Source: Allobosea sp. 117 (lineage in GTDB: Bacteria; Pseudomonadota; Alphaproteobacteria; Rhizobiales; Xanthobacteraceae). Taken from it: 64,000 nt of DNA. Shown piece after piece: positions 46,811 to 57,844 of the stretch. Under the pieces are notes generated by a model. It made no database searches. It saw nothing but the letters and a program-made list of their open reading frames with translations, and was not told the origin of the DNA. The DNA lies in the NCBI RefSeq assembly GCF_000702305.1, contig NZ_JNLC01000013.1:310001-374000 (forward strand). Direction: 5' to 3'. The translations under genes and the position numbers were made by a program. The stretch's first letter is position 1, and the number at the start of each line of letters is the position of its first letter.

Positions 46811-47329
46811 CTAGCGGCATTCCTGCGCGGCCCGGTCGATCGCGGAGGATACGCCGTTCAGCGAGTAGGTGTCGGTCGTGACGTTGCCACGGCGCGAGGT
46901 GCCCTTGACCACGACGTCCTTGCCCTTGCGCAGCGCGTCGACGAGGCGGGCCTCCTCCGCGACGTTGCGGACCCAGGCGCCGCTCTCGCGCGTGTAGAGC
47001 GCGAAATTGTTGGTACCGATGGTCAGCGTCGCGTCCGAGCCCTCCTTCAGCGGGAAGCCCATGATCACGCTGATCTCGTTCTTCACGTTCTCGGCCGTGC
47101 GGGTGCTGATGAAGAAATAGGCCGGATCGCGGTTCAGCCCCTCGGGCACCCGCGTCTTCGGCTGGGACAGGGCGTAACAAGTCTTGCCCGAGCCGCTCTG
47201 GTCCATATACACGCCCCAGTCGCCCGACTGGGCGACCAGCTTCGGCGCACCCTGCGCATGGCTTGCGGTTGCGCCGAGCACCATGATGGCGAGGCCGGCG
47301 AGTGCCGCATGCCCGAAGTGGCGTGCCAT
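46811..47329 (-). CDS. Invasion-associated locus B (IalB) family periplasmic protein
   Basis: A 172-residue secreted protein with signal peptide MARHFGHAALAGLAIMVLGATASHA. The IalB core is seen in GDWGVYMDQSGSGKTCYALSQPKT, AYFFISTRTAENVKNEISVIMGFPL and WVRNVAEEARLVDALRKGKDVVVKG. Two cysteines (TCYAL and QECR) could bond. The family is common in non-pathogenic Rhizobiales, so no virulence is implied. GGGGGAGA precedes ATG 47329; the frame is open further up without similarity. Confidence 0.88.
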   Translation of the reverse strand: MARHFGHAALAGLAIMVLGATASHAQGAPKLVAQSGDWGVYMDQSGSGKTCYALSQPKTRVPEGLNRDPAYFFISTRTAENVKNEISVIMGFPLKEGSDATLTIGTNNFALYTRESGAWVRNVAEEARLVDALRKGKDVVVKGTSRRGNVTTDTYSLNGVSSAIDRAAQECR

Positions 47330-47543
47330 TCTGGATCTCCCCCGAATACCCTCCGGCATGGCGCCGGTTCCCACGATTCTCATTAGCCCCAAAGGGATAA
47401 CCGGCAGCATCGTCGCTGTGAACCCTTGTGAAGATTTTGCCGTTCAAATGCCCCTGTTCTAGGGCTATTCAGCGAGCACGCCAAAAAAATGGCGTGGAAA
47501 AACAGCTTCGAACGGCCCGGGTGGCGCTGGAGGAAACAATCGC

Positions 47544-48539
47544 GTGAAAGCCGTGCTGAGCATGGAGAAAGGGCCGGCGGACAGCCTGGTCGTCGCCGAT
47601 CTGCCCGAACCGGTTGCCGGGCCTGGCGAGGTCGTGGTGGACGTCGCCGCCGTGGGCCTGAATTTCTTCGACACACTGATCATTGAGGACCGCTACCAGC
47701 ATAAGCCGCCGCGTCCGTTCTCGCCGGGCGGCGAGTTTGCCGGCGCCGTGCGCGCGCTCGGCGAGGGGGTATCGGATTTTTCGGTCGCAGACCGGGTCTG
47801 CGGCAATGTGCGCAGCGGCGCGGCGCGCGAGCGCCTCGTCGTCCCGGTCGGCCGGCTCGCCAGGGTGCCGGACGGCGTGCCGCTCACCAAGGCGGCGGCG
47901 GTGCTGATCAGCTACGGCACGACGCTGCATGCCCTGCGCGACCGCGGCGAGCTGAAGAGCGGCGAGACGCTCGTCGTGCTCGGCGCCTCCGGCGGGGTCG
48001 GGCTCGCGGCGGTGGAAATCGGCAAGGCGATGGGGGCGAGGGTGATCGCCTGCGCTTCCTCGGCCGAAAAGCTCGCGCTGGCGGCGCGGCACGGCGCGGA
48101 CGAGCTGGTCGACTACGCGACGGAGGATTTGCGCGGGCGATTGCGTCAGCTCACCGGCGGCAAGGGGGTCGACGTGGTCTATGATCCCGTCGGCGGCGAC
48201 TTCGCCGAGCCCGTCGTCCGCTCGCTGGCGTGGCTGGGGCGCTATCTGGTGATCGGCTTCGCCGCCGGGGACATCCCGCGCATTCCGCTCAACCTTCTGC
48301 TGCTGAAAGGCTGCGACCTGCGCGGCGTCACCCTCGGCGGCGCGCTCGAGCACGATCCCGGCCTGCTGCGGCGCCATGCCGACGAGATCCTCGCCCTCCT
48401 CGCGCAGGGTGCGATTGCCGCGCATGTCAGCGCCACCTATCCGCTCGAGGACTGCGCCAAGGCGATCGCCGACATCGCCGGCCGCAAGGCGCAGGGCAAG
48501 ATCGTGCTGCTCACCGAGGTGGGCGTCAGCGCCCGCTGA
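47544..48539 (+). CDS. NADPH:quinone oxidoreductase family protein (MDR)
   Basis: A 331-residue zinc-free medium-chain dehydrogenase. MKAVLSMEKGPADSLVVADLP at the start, VGLNFFDTLIIEDRY, FSPGGEFAGAV and the NADPH loop VLGASGGVGLAAVEIGKAMGA are diagnostic for quinone reductase/crotonyl-CoA reductase-like MDRs. The true acceptor is unknown. The start is GTG at 47544 with GGAGGAAA at 47529-47536. Its 3' end overlaps the convergent DUF1232 gene by 14 bases. Confidence 0.92.
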   Translation: MKAVLSMEKGPADSLVVADLPEPVAGPGEVVVDVAAVGLNFFDTLIIEDRYQHKPPRPFSPGGEFAGAVRALGEGVSDFSVADRVCGNVRSGAARERLVVPVGRLARVPDGVPLTKAAAVLISYGTTLHALRDRGELKSGETLVVLGASGGVGLAAVEIGKAMGARVIACASSAEKLALAARHGADELVDYATEDLRGRLRQLTGGKGVDVVYDPVGGDFAEPVVRSLAWLGRYLVIGFAAGDIPRIPLNLLLLKGCDLRGVTLGGALEHDPGLLRRHADEILALLAQGAIAAHVSATYPLEDCAKAIADIAGRKAQGKIVLLTEVGVSAR

Positions 48540-48897
48540 GCCGGTCAAGTGCCTCGCGCGCCGCGACCCGATGTTCGGGGCGCAGATGGCCAGCAAGCAG
48601 ATTGAGCGCCGCGGCGATCACCGCCGCGTCGTCGGTGAAACCGAGCACCGGCAGGAAATCCGGCACGCTGTCGGCCGGCAGGACGAAATAGGCGAGGGCG
48701 CCGAACAGCATGGCGCGCACCCGCACCGGCGTCGCGCTGTCGAGCGCGCAGTAATAGGCCGCCGTCACATCCTCCGCGAAGGGGATGCGCGCGAGGCTGC
48801 CGCGCAGCTTCTTCCAGAACTGGCTGCGAACCTTCTTCTCGTCATCCGCCGTCCCGAAGAACCGGCGCGAGAAAAACTGCTGCGAAGCGGCGAACAT
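48526..48897 (-). CDS. YkvA/DUF1232 family protein
   Basis: A 123-residue protein of the YkvA family. The DUF1232 signature LFGALAYFVLPADSVPDFLPVLGFTDDAAVI is at about residues 65-96 and looks membrane-associated. It is of unknown function. AGGAGG five bases before ATG 48897 fixes the start. Its last 14 bases overlap the end of the convergent quinone reductase gene, so both stops lie in shared DNA. Confidence 0.88.
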   Translation of the reverse strand: MFAASQQFFSRRFFGTADDEKKVRSQFWKKLRGSLARIPFAEDVTAAYYCALDSATPVRVRAMLFGALAYFVLPADSVPDFLPVLGFTDDAAVIAAALNLLAGHLRPEHRVAAREALDRLSGR

Positions 48898-48973
48898 GCT
48901 GTCCTCCTGACCGCCCATCGAAATGGCCCCGGGTTCCCGCTTTCGCAAGATATTCCGGGAGTGATTTCGGGCC

Positions 48974-49507
48974 TCACATCAGCGGATAGGAGGCCTCGAC
49001 CCGGTAGGGGCCGCCGCCGACGGAATCGCGCGAGGAGAACAGCACGAAGCGCGGCACCTCGAAGGTCGGCGAGCGGTAATAGCCGCGGATCGAAAGATAC
49101 TCGGCCACCTGCCGTGGCGGGGTGTCGCGCAGGCGGGCCAGGGTGACGTGCGGGCGGAAGTTCCGCCCCTCCGGCGGCAGGCCGACCCGCTTCATCAGGC
49201 GCTCCTGCTCGGCCTGCAGCTCGATCAGCTCGCGATTGGCCTTGACCGTCGCGAAGATCGCGCGCGGCTTGTTGTTGCCGAACTGGTCGACGCCATCGAG
49301 CGTCAGCTCGAAGCCGAAGCGCTCGACCTCGTCCAGCGCGGCGGCGACGTCACGGGCCACGGCATAGTCCACGTCACCGATGAAGCGCAGGGTCACGTGG
49401 TAGAATTCGGGGCTTATCCAGCGCGCGCCGGGAATGCCACCACGAAGCATGGCGAGCGTGCCGGCGATGTCGGCGGGGATTTCGAGGGCGGTGAACAGCC
49501 GCGGCAT
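48974..49507 (-). CDS. thpR: RNA 2',3'-cyclic phosphodiesterase
   Basis: ThpR is a 2H-phosphoesterase that opens 2',3'-cyclic phosphates on RNA. The 177-residue product has the two HxTL motifs as HVTL at residues 37-40 and 120-123. It starts MPRLFTALEIPADIAGTL as the family does. The ATG at 49507 was chosen; the upstream frame has no similarity. Its function is known mostly from in vitro work on tRNA halves. Confidence 0.93.
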   Translation of the reverse strand: MPRLFTALEIPADIAGTLAMLRGGIPGARWISPEFYHVTLRFIGDVDYAVARDVAAALDEVERFGFELTLDGVDQFGNNKPRAIFATVKANRELIELQAEQERLMKRVGLPPEGRNFRPHVTLARLRDTPPRQVAEYLSIRGYYRSPTFEVPRFVLFSSRDSVGGGPYRVEASYPLM

Positions 49508-49640
49508 GATCGGCCTCCGTCGATTCTCCCTAGCAGGAGAAGATGGCGCGAATTGATACGGATTCGCGGCGCCAAGGAAAGCCCGGATCAATGTCCGGGC
49601 GCGGCTGACGCGCTCCGGCGAAGCCTATATGGTCACCCGC

Positions 49641-50471
49641 ATGAGCGAATCGACCGACGACATCACCACCGAGGCGGCCGGCGAGGAGACATACCTCACC
49701 GAGGCCTTCGCCAGCATCGCCTCGATCTACCGCTACCCGGTGAAGGGGCTGACGCCCGAGCGGCTCGATCTCGTCGAGCTGGCGGCGGGCGCGTTCTTTC
49801 CCGGCGACAGGCTCTACGCCATCGAGAACGGAACCTCCGGCTTCGACCCGCTGGCGCCGGAATTCCAGCCGAAGATCAAGTTCCTGATGCTGATGCGCAA
49901 CGAGCGCCTCGCCGCGCTCGACGCGAAGTATGACGACGCGGCGACGACGCTGCGCATCCATCAGGACGGCGAGGAGGTCGTGAGCGGCGACCTGTCCACG
50001 GAAGCCGGGCGCGAGGCGATCGAGGGCTTCTTCCAGCGCTACATGCGCTACGAGCTGCGTGGCGCGCCGCGCGTGCTGACCGCCCCGGACGCCTTCCGCT
50101 TCGTCGATTCGCCGCGCGGATTCGTCTCGCTCATCAACCTCGCGAGCTGCCGGGCGCTGGGGGAGGAGCTGGGCGTGCCGGTCGATCCGCTGCGCTTCCG
50201 CGGCAATCTCATGCTCGACGGGCTGGAGCCGTGGGAGGAGTTCGACCTCGTTGGCCACACCATCGCGATCGGCAACACCGCCCGGCTGAAGGTCTCCTCA
50301 CGGATCTTCCGCTGCGCGGCGACCAATGTCGACCCGACCACGGCCAAGCGGAACCTCGACATTCCCGGCACGCTGATGCGCAGCTACGGCCACACCGACT
50401 GCGGCATCTATGCCGAGGTGGTGACCGGTGGGCTGATCGCCGAGGGCGACCAGGTGCGGCTGATGCGCTGA
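49641..50471 (+). CDS. MOSC domain protein
   Basis: A 276-residue protein with an N-terminal MOSC_N beta-barrel (ASIYRYPVKGLTPERLDLVEL) and a C-terminal MOSC domain (RFRGNLMLDGLEPWEEFDLVGHTIAIG then RCAATNVDPTTAKRN). The conserved Cys in FRCAATNVDP matches the sulfur/molybdenum ligand Cys of mARC/YcbX-like proteins, which reduce N-hydroxylated compounds. No ferredoxin domain is fused. ATG 49629 is an alternative start. A bidirectional terminator follows. Confidence 0.9.
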   Translation: MSESTDDITTEAAGEETYLTEAFASIASIYRYPVKGLTPERLDLVELAAGAFFPGDRLYAIENGTSGFDPLAPEFQPKIKFLMLMRNERLAALDAKYDDAATTLRIHQDGEEVVSGDLSTEAGREAIEGFFQRYMRYELRGAPRVLTAPDAFRFVDSPRGFVSLINLASCRALGEELGVPVDPLRFRGNLMLDGLEPWEEFDLVGHTIAIGNTARLKVSSRIFRCAATNVDPTTAKRNLDIPGTLMRSYGHTDCGIYAEVVTGGLIAEGDQVRLMR

Positions 50472-50497
50472 GGCGCATGCAATTGATCTGCAAACGA

Positions 50498-50532
50498 AAA
50501 CGGCCCGGTCGCGAGACCGGGCCGTTTCGTTT
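50498..50532. terminator. Bidirectional terminator between MOSC and DUF4167 genes
   Basis: CGGCCCGGTC/GACCGGGCCG perfect 10-bp stem with loop GCGA, flanked by AAAA on the left and TTTCGTTTT on the right. It can stop transcripts from both convergent genes. Confidence 0.88.
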
Positions 50533-50564
50533 TGCCACGTGTAAAGCGCTATTCGTGTGCGGCG

Positions 50565-51530
50565 CTATTCGCCAGCTTCAGCCGGCGCCGCGGAGCCGGC
50601 GCCGCTCTCCGCATCGCCGGCGGTCTCGCTGCGGCGATAGCGGCGGCGGCGCGGGCGCGGCGCGGGAGCCGCCTCCTCGGTGGCCGCCTCGACGGCGACC
50701 GGCTCGACGGCCGGTTCGGCAGCCGGCGGCGGCGCGAGGTTCAGCGACGGCTGCGCCGGCGCAGCGGCGGCGGGGGCGCCGCCCTGGGTGATGAAGGCGG
50801 GAAGGCCGATCTCAGCCTCGACGCCGGGGCCGAGGTCGGGCTGCGGCTGGCTGCCGGGATCGCGATAGGGCGCTTCAGCCGCTTCGCGCGGGGCCTCGCG
50901 GGGCTGCTGGTCGCGATACTCGCGCGGCCCACGCTCGCCGCGCGACTGCCAGCGGTTCTCGCGCTCGTTGCGGAACTCGCGCGGCTGGTTGTCGCCGCCC
51001 TCGCGTCCCTCGCGCGGGCCGCGATCGCGGTCACGGTCCCGATCGCGATTGTCGCGGCGATGCTGGTTGTTGCCGTCGCGGTAATTGTCGCGCGGCTGGA
51101 ATTCGCGCTGACCGCCCTCGCGCGGCTGGAAATCCCGCTGGCTGCTCTCGCGCTGACCGCCCTCGCGCTGGCCGCCCTGGAAGGGCTGGCCGCCCTCGAA
51201 GCTCTGCGCGTTCTCCTCGCCGTCGAAATCCTCGTCGTCGTCGTCCTGACGCTGGAAGGACTGGCCCTGAACGCCGAACTGCGCCTGGGCGGCGGCAATG
51301 ATGCGGTAATAGTGCTCGGCGTGCTGCAGGTAGTTCTCGGCGCTCACATAGTCGCCGGAAGCCTGCGCGTCGCGCGCGAGCTGCTGATATTTCTCGGCGA
51401 TGTGATGAGCGGTGCCGCGCACCTTCACGTCTGGGCCGTTCGATTCATAAACGCGCGTAAGTGGATTCTGGCTGCGACGGTTGTTGTTGCGGCCACGCAT
51501 ACGCTTCTGCTGCTGATTGTTATTTCGCAT
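50565..51530 (-). CDS. DUF4167 domain protein, disordered and repeat-rich
   Basis: A 321-residue protein. The N-terminal DUF4167 domain (about residues 8-85) starts MRNNNQQQKRMRGRNNNRRS and includes YESNGPDVKVRGTAHHIAEKYQQLARDAQASGDYV. The rest is low complexity: acidic DDDDEDFDGEE, then imperfect repeats of GGQRE and FQPR, then RDRDRDRD, and finally a Pro/Ala tail. The Arg/Gly/Gln-rich run looks like an RNA-binding or condensate-forming segment; function unknown. It lies downstream of prfA and prmC in the same direction, as in other Rhizobiales. Confidence 0.93.
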   Translation of the reverse strand: MRNNNQQQKRMRGRNNNRRSQNPLTRVYESNGPDVKVRGTAHHIAEKYQQLARDAQASGDYVSAENYLQHAEHYYRIIAAAQAQFGVQGQSFQRQDDDDEDFDGEENAQSFEGGQPFQGGQREGGQRESSQRDFQPREGGQREFQPRDNYRDGNNQHRRDNRDRDRDRDRGPREGREGGDNQPREFRNERENRWQSRGERGPREYRDQQPREAPREAAEAPYRDPGSQPQPDLGPGVEAEIGLPAFITQGGAPAAAAPAQPSLNLAPPPAAEPAVEPVAVEAATEEAAPAPRPRRRRYRRSETAGDAESGAGSAAPAEAGE

Positions 51531-52092
51531 CGAGCTGTCTCTGGGGCCGCTATCCGCCGGGTCGAACCCTGGCCCGGATCGGAATACGGCGCATCAATCC
51601 GCCTCTTGGTCCTCGTCCGCCCGCCATGCGCCGAAGCGACAGGAGGCGCGTGAGATGCCCTAACCGGCGGCAAAGTCGTCCTCGCGGCGCCCGAGAGAGC
51701 CGTCCGGAACGCCGGCTGCCGCCGACATCGGGCCTCTTGCCATGGGAGTGCATCGTCCGATGCATCGCGATCGGTGCCTTCGTGCGCGGCAAAGGCCGGT
51801 CGAAGTCGGGCCGATCGAAGATTCGGCCAGCGCGCAAAATCGCACGGCAGCCTAACCCCATGCTTCGTCGTGCAACCGTCACGTCGCACAGACAAACCGG
51901 TGAAGCATTCGTCCTGTTCAGACTCCCGGTGCACCTACGCCTTCGGTGCGGCTGCCACGCTTCAACCTTGACCACTCACTTCTGAGCCGTCACTGGTCAC
52001 ATCCAATATGGCAGATGGTGTCTCAGGTCGATTCCTAATCCGACACTAATCGGTTCGTTCCCTTGTTCCAAGCCTTTTTTTGCCGCAGGGCA
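51531..52092. other. Gene-free region between prmC and the DUF4167 gene
   Basis: About 560 bases with no frame that looks like a protein. Bases 51830-52090 are less GC-rich than the surroundings and include a T7 run at 52075-52083. A GCATCG-TC-CGATGC palindrome lies at 51750-51763. On the minus strand this would be a long 5' leader for the DUF4167 gene or hold its promoter. I recognise no RNA family. Confidence 0.45.
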
Positions 52093-52979
52093 TCATGGAA
52101 TGAAGGGGGCGGTCACAATCGCGCGGGCGATTCCGGCAAGGTCCCGGCGAGCGGGTCCGTCGGGTGGAATTCCGCACACCGACAGGATCTCCGCGACGTC
52201 CGTCTCCTGTCCGGCACCAAGCTCGAGGACGGCTCGTCCACCCGGAGCCAGAAGGCCGGCAAGCTGCCGTGCGATCGCGCGATAGGCATCAAGGCCATCC
52301 GCGCCGCCATCCAGTGCGAGATGGGGATCGTGGTCTCGAACGTCCAGAGGCAGGCCGCTCACATCGCCGCTGGCGATGTAGGGCGGGTTGGAGACCACGA
52401 GGTCGAAGCGGCCGGAAAGCGCGGCGCCCCAGCGGCCGACGAGAACGGCGCTGCGCGCGCCGAGGCCGAGCCGCACGAGGTTGTCGCGCGCGGTCCGGGC
52501 CGCATCCTCGGACAGATCGACGCCGACGCCGAAAGCCGCCGGGCGCTCGGAGAGGATCGCGGCGAGGATGGCGCCGGTGCCGGTGCCGAGATCGAGCACG
52601 TGCAGCGCCGCCCCGGCATCCGGGAAGGCGGCGAGCACAGCCTCGACCAGCGTCTCGGTCTCCGGGCGGGGCACCAGCGTTCCGGCCGAGAGGGTGAAGT
52701 CGAGGCTCCAGAACTCCCGGCGCCCGGCGAGGCGGGCGAGCGGCTCGCCCTGCGCGCGGCGGGCGGCGAGCGCGTCGAGACGTACCGTTTCCTCGGGCGT
52801 CAGCGGGATGTCCGCGCGGGTGACGAGATCGAGCTCCGACAGGCCGAGCGCGAGGCGCACCAGAAGCCGGGCCTCGCGCTCCGGCGCTTCGATGCCGGCG
52901 GTGGCGAGCCGTCCAGCCACGGCGCGCGACGCCTCGGCGCGGGTCGTGACGCGGCTGGCCTCGCCCGCGCCGCTCCGGC

Positions 52980-52983
<4 letters not shown>
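52093..52983 (-). CDS. prmC: Peptide chain release factor N5-glutamine methyltransferase
   Basis: PrmC methylates the Gln of the GGQ motif in release factors, raising termination efficiency. The 296-residue enzyme has the N-terminal helical domain, LGEREFWSL-type [26 protein letters not shown], the SAM loop [13 protein letters not shown] and the catalytic NPPY at residues 199-202. Its ATG overlaps the stop of prfA (ATGA), so the enzyme and its substrate are translationally coupled. Confidence 0.96.
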
Positions 52984-54071
<1,088 letters not shown>

Positions 54072-54075
54072 GGCT

Positions 54076-56343
54076 CTAAAGGGGCAGTCCGGCCGCCTCG
54101 GCGAAGGCGCCAAGGCGGGCGCGGATGGACGCGAGGCTGGCAGGCTCGGCGATCAGCGGGGCGACGAAGGCGCTGGCGGCCGCGAGGTCGAGCTCCAGCA
54201 GCATCGCCTTCACCGGCCCGAAGGAGGCCGGCGAGACGGAGAGCTTCCGGTAGCCGATCGCCGCGAGCGCCAGCGCCTCCAGCGGATGCGAGGCGAGTTC
54301 GCCGCACAGCGTCACCGGCTTGCCGAACCGCTCGGCGGCGTCGGCGACCGACTTCAGCGCGCGCAGCGCGGCGGGCGAGAGCGCGTCGAATCGGTCCGCC
54401 ACGCGCGGATTGCCGCGATCGGCGGCGAACAGGAACTGCACGAGGTCGTTCGAGCCGACCGAGGCGAAGTCGATGCGGCTGAACAGCTCGTCGAGCTGGA
54501 ACAGCAGCGCCGGCACCTCAAGCATCACGCCGACCAGCACGCGTTCGGGCAGATCGTGCCCGTGGCGGCGCAGATGGGTGAGCTCGCGCTCCAGTATGTT
54601 GCGGGCGCGGTCGAACTCCTCGACCGCCGAGACCATCGGGAAGATGAGCCGCAGCTCGCGCCCGGTGGCGGCGCGCAGCAGCGCGCGGATCTGGCTGCGC
54701 AGCAGACCCGGCCGGTCGAGGCCGAGGCGGATGGCGCGCCAGCCGAGCGCCGGGTTCTCCTCCTCGATCGCCCGCATATAGGGCAGCACCTTGTCGCCGC
54801 CGATGTCGAGCGTGCGGAAGACGACCGGCCGCTCGCCGGCGGCGTCGAGCACGGAGCGGTAGAGCTTTAGCTGCTCGTTGGTCCGCGGGAAGGCGGAGGC
54901 GATCATGAACTGCAGCTCGGTGCGGAACAGGCCGATGCCGGAGGCGCCGGTCTCGGCGATGTGCGGCAGGTCGACCAGCAGGCCGGCATTGAGATGCAGG
55001 TCGATGGCGACGCCGTCCCGGGTCACGGTCGGCCGGTCGCGCAAGGCGGCGTACCGCTCCAGCCGCTTGGCCCGGAAGCGCACCTTCTCGGCATAGGCGG
55101 CCTCGACATCGGCCGGCGGGCGCACATGCACCTCGCCGCTGATGCCGTCGACGATGATCGGGTCGCCCGGATCGACTATGCCGACCATGTTCTCCAGATG
55201 GCCGACGGCGGCGATGTTCAGCGCTCGGGCGACGATGGTGAGGTGGCTCGTCGCCGCGCCTTCCTCCAGCACGAGGCCGCGAATGCGGGAGCGGTCATAG
55301 TCGAGCAGCGCCGCCGGGCTCATGTTGCGGGCGACGATGATCGCATTGTCCGGGAGCTGGATCTGGTCCGGCCCGCCGGCCCGCCCGGTGAGCTGGCGCA
55401 GCAGCCGGTTGGCGAGGTCGTCGAGATCGTGCATCCGCTCGCGCAGGTACGGGTCGGTCATGCGCAGCATGCGGGCGCGGGTGTCCGACTGCACGCGCTC
55501 CACCGCGCCCTCGGCGGTGAGGCCGGTCATCACCGCCTCGCGCATGCGGGTGATCCAGCCGCGGTCATGCGCGAACATGCGGTAGGCCTCGAGGATCTCG
55601 CGGTGCTCGCCGACGCGGGCGACGCCCTCGTCCTCCAGCATCGTGTCGATCGAGGCGCGCAGCGTGTCGACCGCCTCGTCGAGGCGTCCCAGCTCGCGCG
55701 GCACGTCGTCGGCGATGACCTTGGTCACCTCGATGCGCGGCTCGTGCAGCACCACATGGCCGAGGCCGATGCCCTCCGCGAGCGCCAGCCCCTTGACGTG
55801 CAGTGGACGGTGCGCGGCTGGCTCGGCGCCGGGCTTGGCGAGCGCGGTGAGCTCGCCCGAGGCGATGATCTCGGCGAGCACCATCGCGGTGGTCTGCAGC
55901 GCTTCGACCTCCTCCTCGGTATAGGTGCGGTGGGCGCGGTTCTGCACCACCAGCACGCCGAGCGTGTTGCCGGCCCGCAGGATCGGCACGCCGAGGAAGG
56001 AATGGTAGATCTCCTCGCCCGTCTCCGGCCGGTAGGAGAAGGCGGGGTGGGCCTGCGCGTTGGACAGGCTGATGGCCTCCGCCTCGCGCGCGACAGTGCC
56101 GACGAGGCCCTCGTCGATCCGCATCACCGTGAGGTGGACGGCGGATCGGTTCAGACCTTCGGTCGCATAGAGCTCGAGCGTGCCGTCGACGCGCAACACG
56201 TAGACCGAGCACACCTCGGCCACCATGTTGGCGGCGATCAGCACCACGATCTTGTCGAGACGGTCCTGCGCGCTGACCGGCTCCGCCATGACCTCGCGGA
56301 GCCGCCTGAGAAGCACGCGCGGGCCGCCGAGCGCGCCTCGCAT
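54076..56343 (-). CDS. ptsP: Phosphoenolpyruvate-protein phosphotransferase PtsP (nitrogen PTS enzyme I)
   Basis: PtsP (EINtr) starts the nitrogen-related PTS by transferring phosphate from PEP to NPr. The 755-residue product begins with a GAF domain (about residues 20-165) with [20 protein letters not shown]. The PTS enzyme I core follows, with the phosphorylated His in [16 protein letters not shown] and the PEP-binding TIM barrel ([56 protein letters not shown]). The GAF domain may bind glutamine or alpha-ketoglutarate. The order lysC-ptsP-prfA-prmC is conserved in Rhizobiales. Start ATG 56343. Confidence 0.96.
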   Translation of the reverse strand: MRGALGGPRVLLRRLREVMAEPVSAQDRLDKIVVLIAANMVAEVCSVYVLRVDGTLELYATEGLNRSAVHLTVMRIDEGLVGTVAREAEAISLSNAQAHPAFSYRPETGEEIYHSFLGVPILRAGNTLGVLVVQNRAHRTYTEEEVEALQTTAMVLAEIIASGELTALAKPGAEPAAHRPLHVKGLALAEGIGLGHVVLHEPRIEVTKVIADDVPRELGRLDEAVDTLRASIDTMLEDEGVARVGEHREILEAYRMFAHDRGWITRMREAVMTGLTAEGAVERVQSDTRARMLRMTDPYLRERMHDLDDLANRLLRQLTGRAGGPDQIQLPDNAIIVARNMSPAALLDYDRSRIRGLVLEEGAATSHLTIVARALNIAAVGHLENMVGIVDPGDPIIVDGISGEVHVRPPADVEAAYAEKVRFRAKRLERYAALRDRPTVTRDGVAIDLHLNAGLLVDLPHIAETGASGIGLFRTELQFMIASAFPRTNEQLKLYRSVLDAAGERPVVFRTLDIGGDKVLPYMRAIEEENPALGWRAIRLGLDRPGLLRSQIRALLRAATGRELRLIFPMVSAVEEFDRARNILERELTHLRRHGHDLPERVLVGVMLEVPALLFQLDELFSRIDFASVGSNDLVQFLFAADRGNPRVADRFDALSPAALRALKSVADAAERFGKPVTLCGELASHPLEALALAAIGYRKLSVSPASFGPVKAMLLELDLAAASAFVAPLIAEPASLASIRARLGAFAEAAGLPL

Positions 56344-56428
56344 CGGCCGTCCTCGATTTCCGGGAGCCGCACACCCCGGATGGTGACGCTGTGGCGCGAT
56401 TCCCGCCTCGCGCCGGTTCAGGACGCCG

Positions 56429-57682
56429 TCAGGCGTCCAGCCCGTATACCGAATGCAGCGTTCGAACCGCAAGTTCGGTATATGCCGCATCGATGAGCAC
56501 CGAGATCTTGATCTCGGAGGTCGAAATCGCGCGGATGTTGATGCCGCGCTCCGACAGGGCCTTGAAGGCCTTGGCGGCGACGCCGGCGTGGGAGCGCATG
56601 CCGATGCCGATGATCGAGATCTTCACGACGTCGGTGGCGCCCTCGATGGTCTTGAAGCCGATGCTGTCCTGCGCGTCGGCGAGGGCCGCCTTGGCGCGCT
56701 CGAAGTCGGCGGTCGGCACGGTGAAGGTGATGTCGGTGAAGCCTTCCGCCGAGATGTTCTGGACGATCATGTCGACATTGATGTTCGCTTCGGCGAGCGG
56801 CACGAACACGCCGGCCGCGATGCCCGGCTTGTCCGGCACGTGGCGGATGCTGACCTGGGCCTCGTCCCGCGCGAAGGCGATGCCGGTGACGACTTCACTC
56901 TCCACGATTTCCTCCTCGTCGCAAATCAGGGTTCCCGGCGGATCGCCGTTGACGCGCAGCTCCGGCGCGTCCGGATCGGTGAAGCTGGAGCGCACGAAGG
57001 TGCGCACCTTGTGGACCATGGCGAGCTCGACCGAGCGAACCTGCAGCACCTTGGCGCCGAGCGAGGCCATTTCCAGCATTTCCTCGAAGGCGACCTTATC
57101 GAGCCGCCGCGCCTTGGGCACGATGCGCGGATCGGTCGTGTAGACGCCGTCGACGTCGGTGTAGATGTCACAGCGGTCCGCCTTGATGCCGGCGGCGACC
57201 GCCACCGCGCTGGTGTCCGAGCCGCCGCGCCCCAGCGTGGTGATGCGCCCGCTCGGCAGATTGATGCCCTGGAAGCCGGCGATCACCGCCACCTCGTTGC
57301 CGTTCTCGAAGCGGCGGACGATCTCCTCGCCGTTGACGTCGAGGATTCGCGCCGAGCCGTGGGCGTCGTCGGTGGAGATGGGCAATTGCCAGCCCTGCCA
57401 GGAACGGGCGGGGATGCCCATCTCCTGCAGCGCGATGGCGAGAAGGCCGGACGTCACCTGCTCGCCGGAGGCGACGATCGCGTCATATTCGCGGGCGTCG
57501 TGCAGCACGGCGGTCTCGCGGCACCAGGCGACCAGCTCGTTGGTCTTGCCGGACATGGCGGAGACCACAACGGCGACCTGGTGACCGGCCTCGATCTCGC
57601 GTTTGACGTGCCGCGCGACGTTGCGAATGCGCTCGACGTTCGCGACGGACGTGCCGCCGAACTTCATCACCAGACGTGCCAT
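56429..57682 (-). CDS. lysC: Aspartate kinase
   Basis: LysC phosphorylates aspartate, feeding lysine, methionine and threonine synthesis. The 417-residue product has the kinase start KFGGTSVANVERI, the central GRGGSDTSAVAVAAGIKADRC, and two ACT domains from about residue 265 (VSIRHVPDKPGIAAGVF and KISIIGIGMRSHAGVAAKAFKALSERGINI), the usual site of feedback inhibition. The start MARLVMKFGG is typical. It is divergent from ubiG. Confidence 0.97.
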   Translation of the reverse strand: MARLVMKFGGTSVANVERIRNVARHVKREIEAGHQVAVVVSAMSGKTNELVAWCRETAVLHDAREYDAIVASGEQVTSGLLAIALQEMGIPARSWQGWQLPISTDDAHGSARILDVNGEEIVRRFENGNEVAVIAGFQGINLPSGRITTLGRGGSDTSAVAVAAGIKADRCDIYTDVDGVYTTDPRIVPKARRLDKVAFEEMLEMASLGAKVLQVRSVELAMVHKVRTFVRSSFTDPDAPELRVNGDPPGTLICDEEEIVESEVVTGIAFARDEAQVSIRHVPDKPGIAAGVFVPLAEANINVDMIVQNISAEGFTDITFTVPTADFERAKAALADAQDSIGFKTIEGATDVVKISIIGIGMRSHAGVAAKAFKALSERGINIRAISTSEIKISVLIDAAYTELAVRTLHSVYGLDA

Positions 57683-57844
57683 GGGGAAACCGTACCGCGT
57701 GTTCTTTATCTTTAAGGACCGGCGGGGCAGGGAGGCCCCCGGTCAAAAAGGCGCGTATACATATCGACGTCGCGCCTCGCCCGCAACGGCGCCGCGCGAG
57801 CCTGGAAGCATTCGCGATTCTGAGCCGAACCGGAGCCTGCCCCC

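Noticed and set aside
47477-47496. A CACGCCA/TGGCGTG hairpin with an A6 loop before the quinone reductase gene
   Set aside because: It is not followed by a T-run on either strand and lies between divergent genes, so terminator function is unlikely.
51550-51975. A 141-codon minus-strand frame in the gap before the DUF4167 gene
   Set aside because: Arg-rich with no domain and no ribosome site; looks like non-coding DNA that happens to be open.
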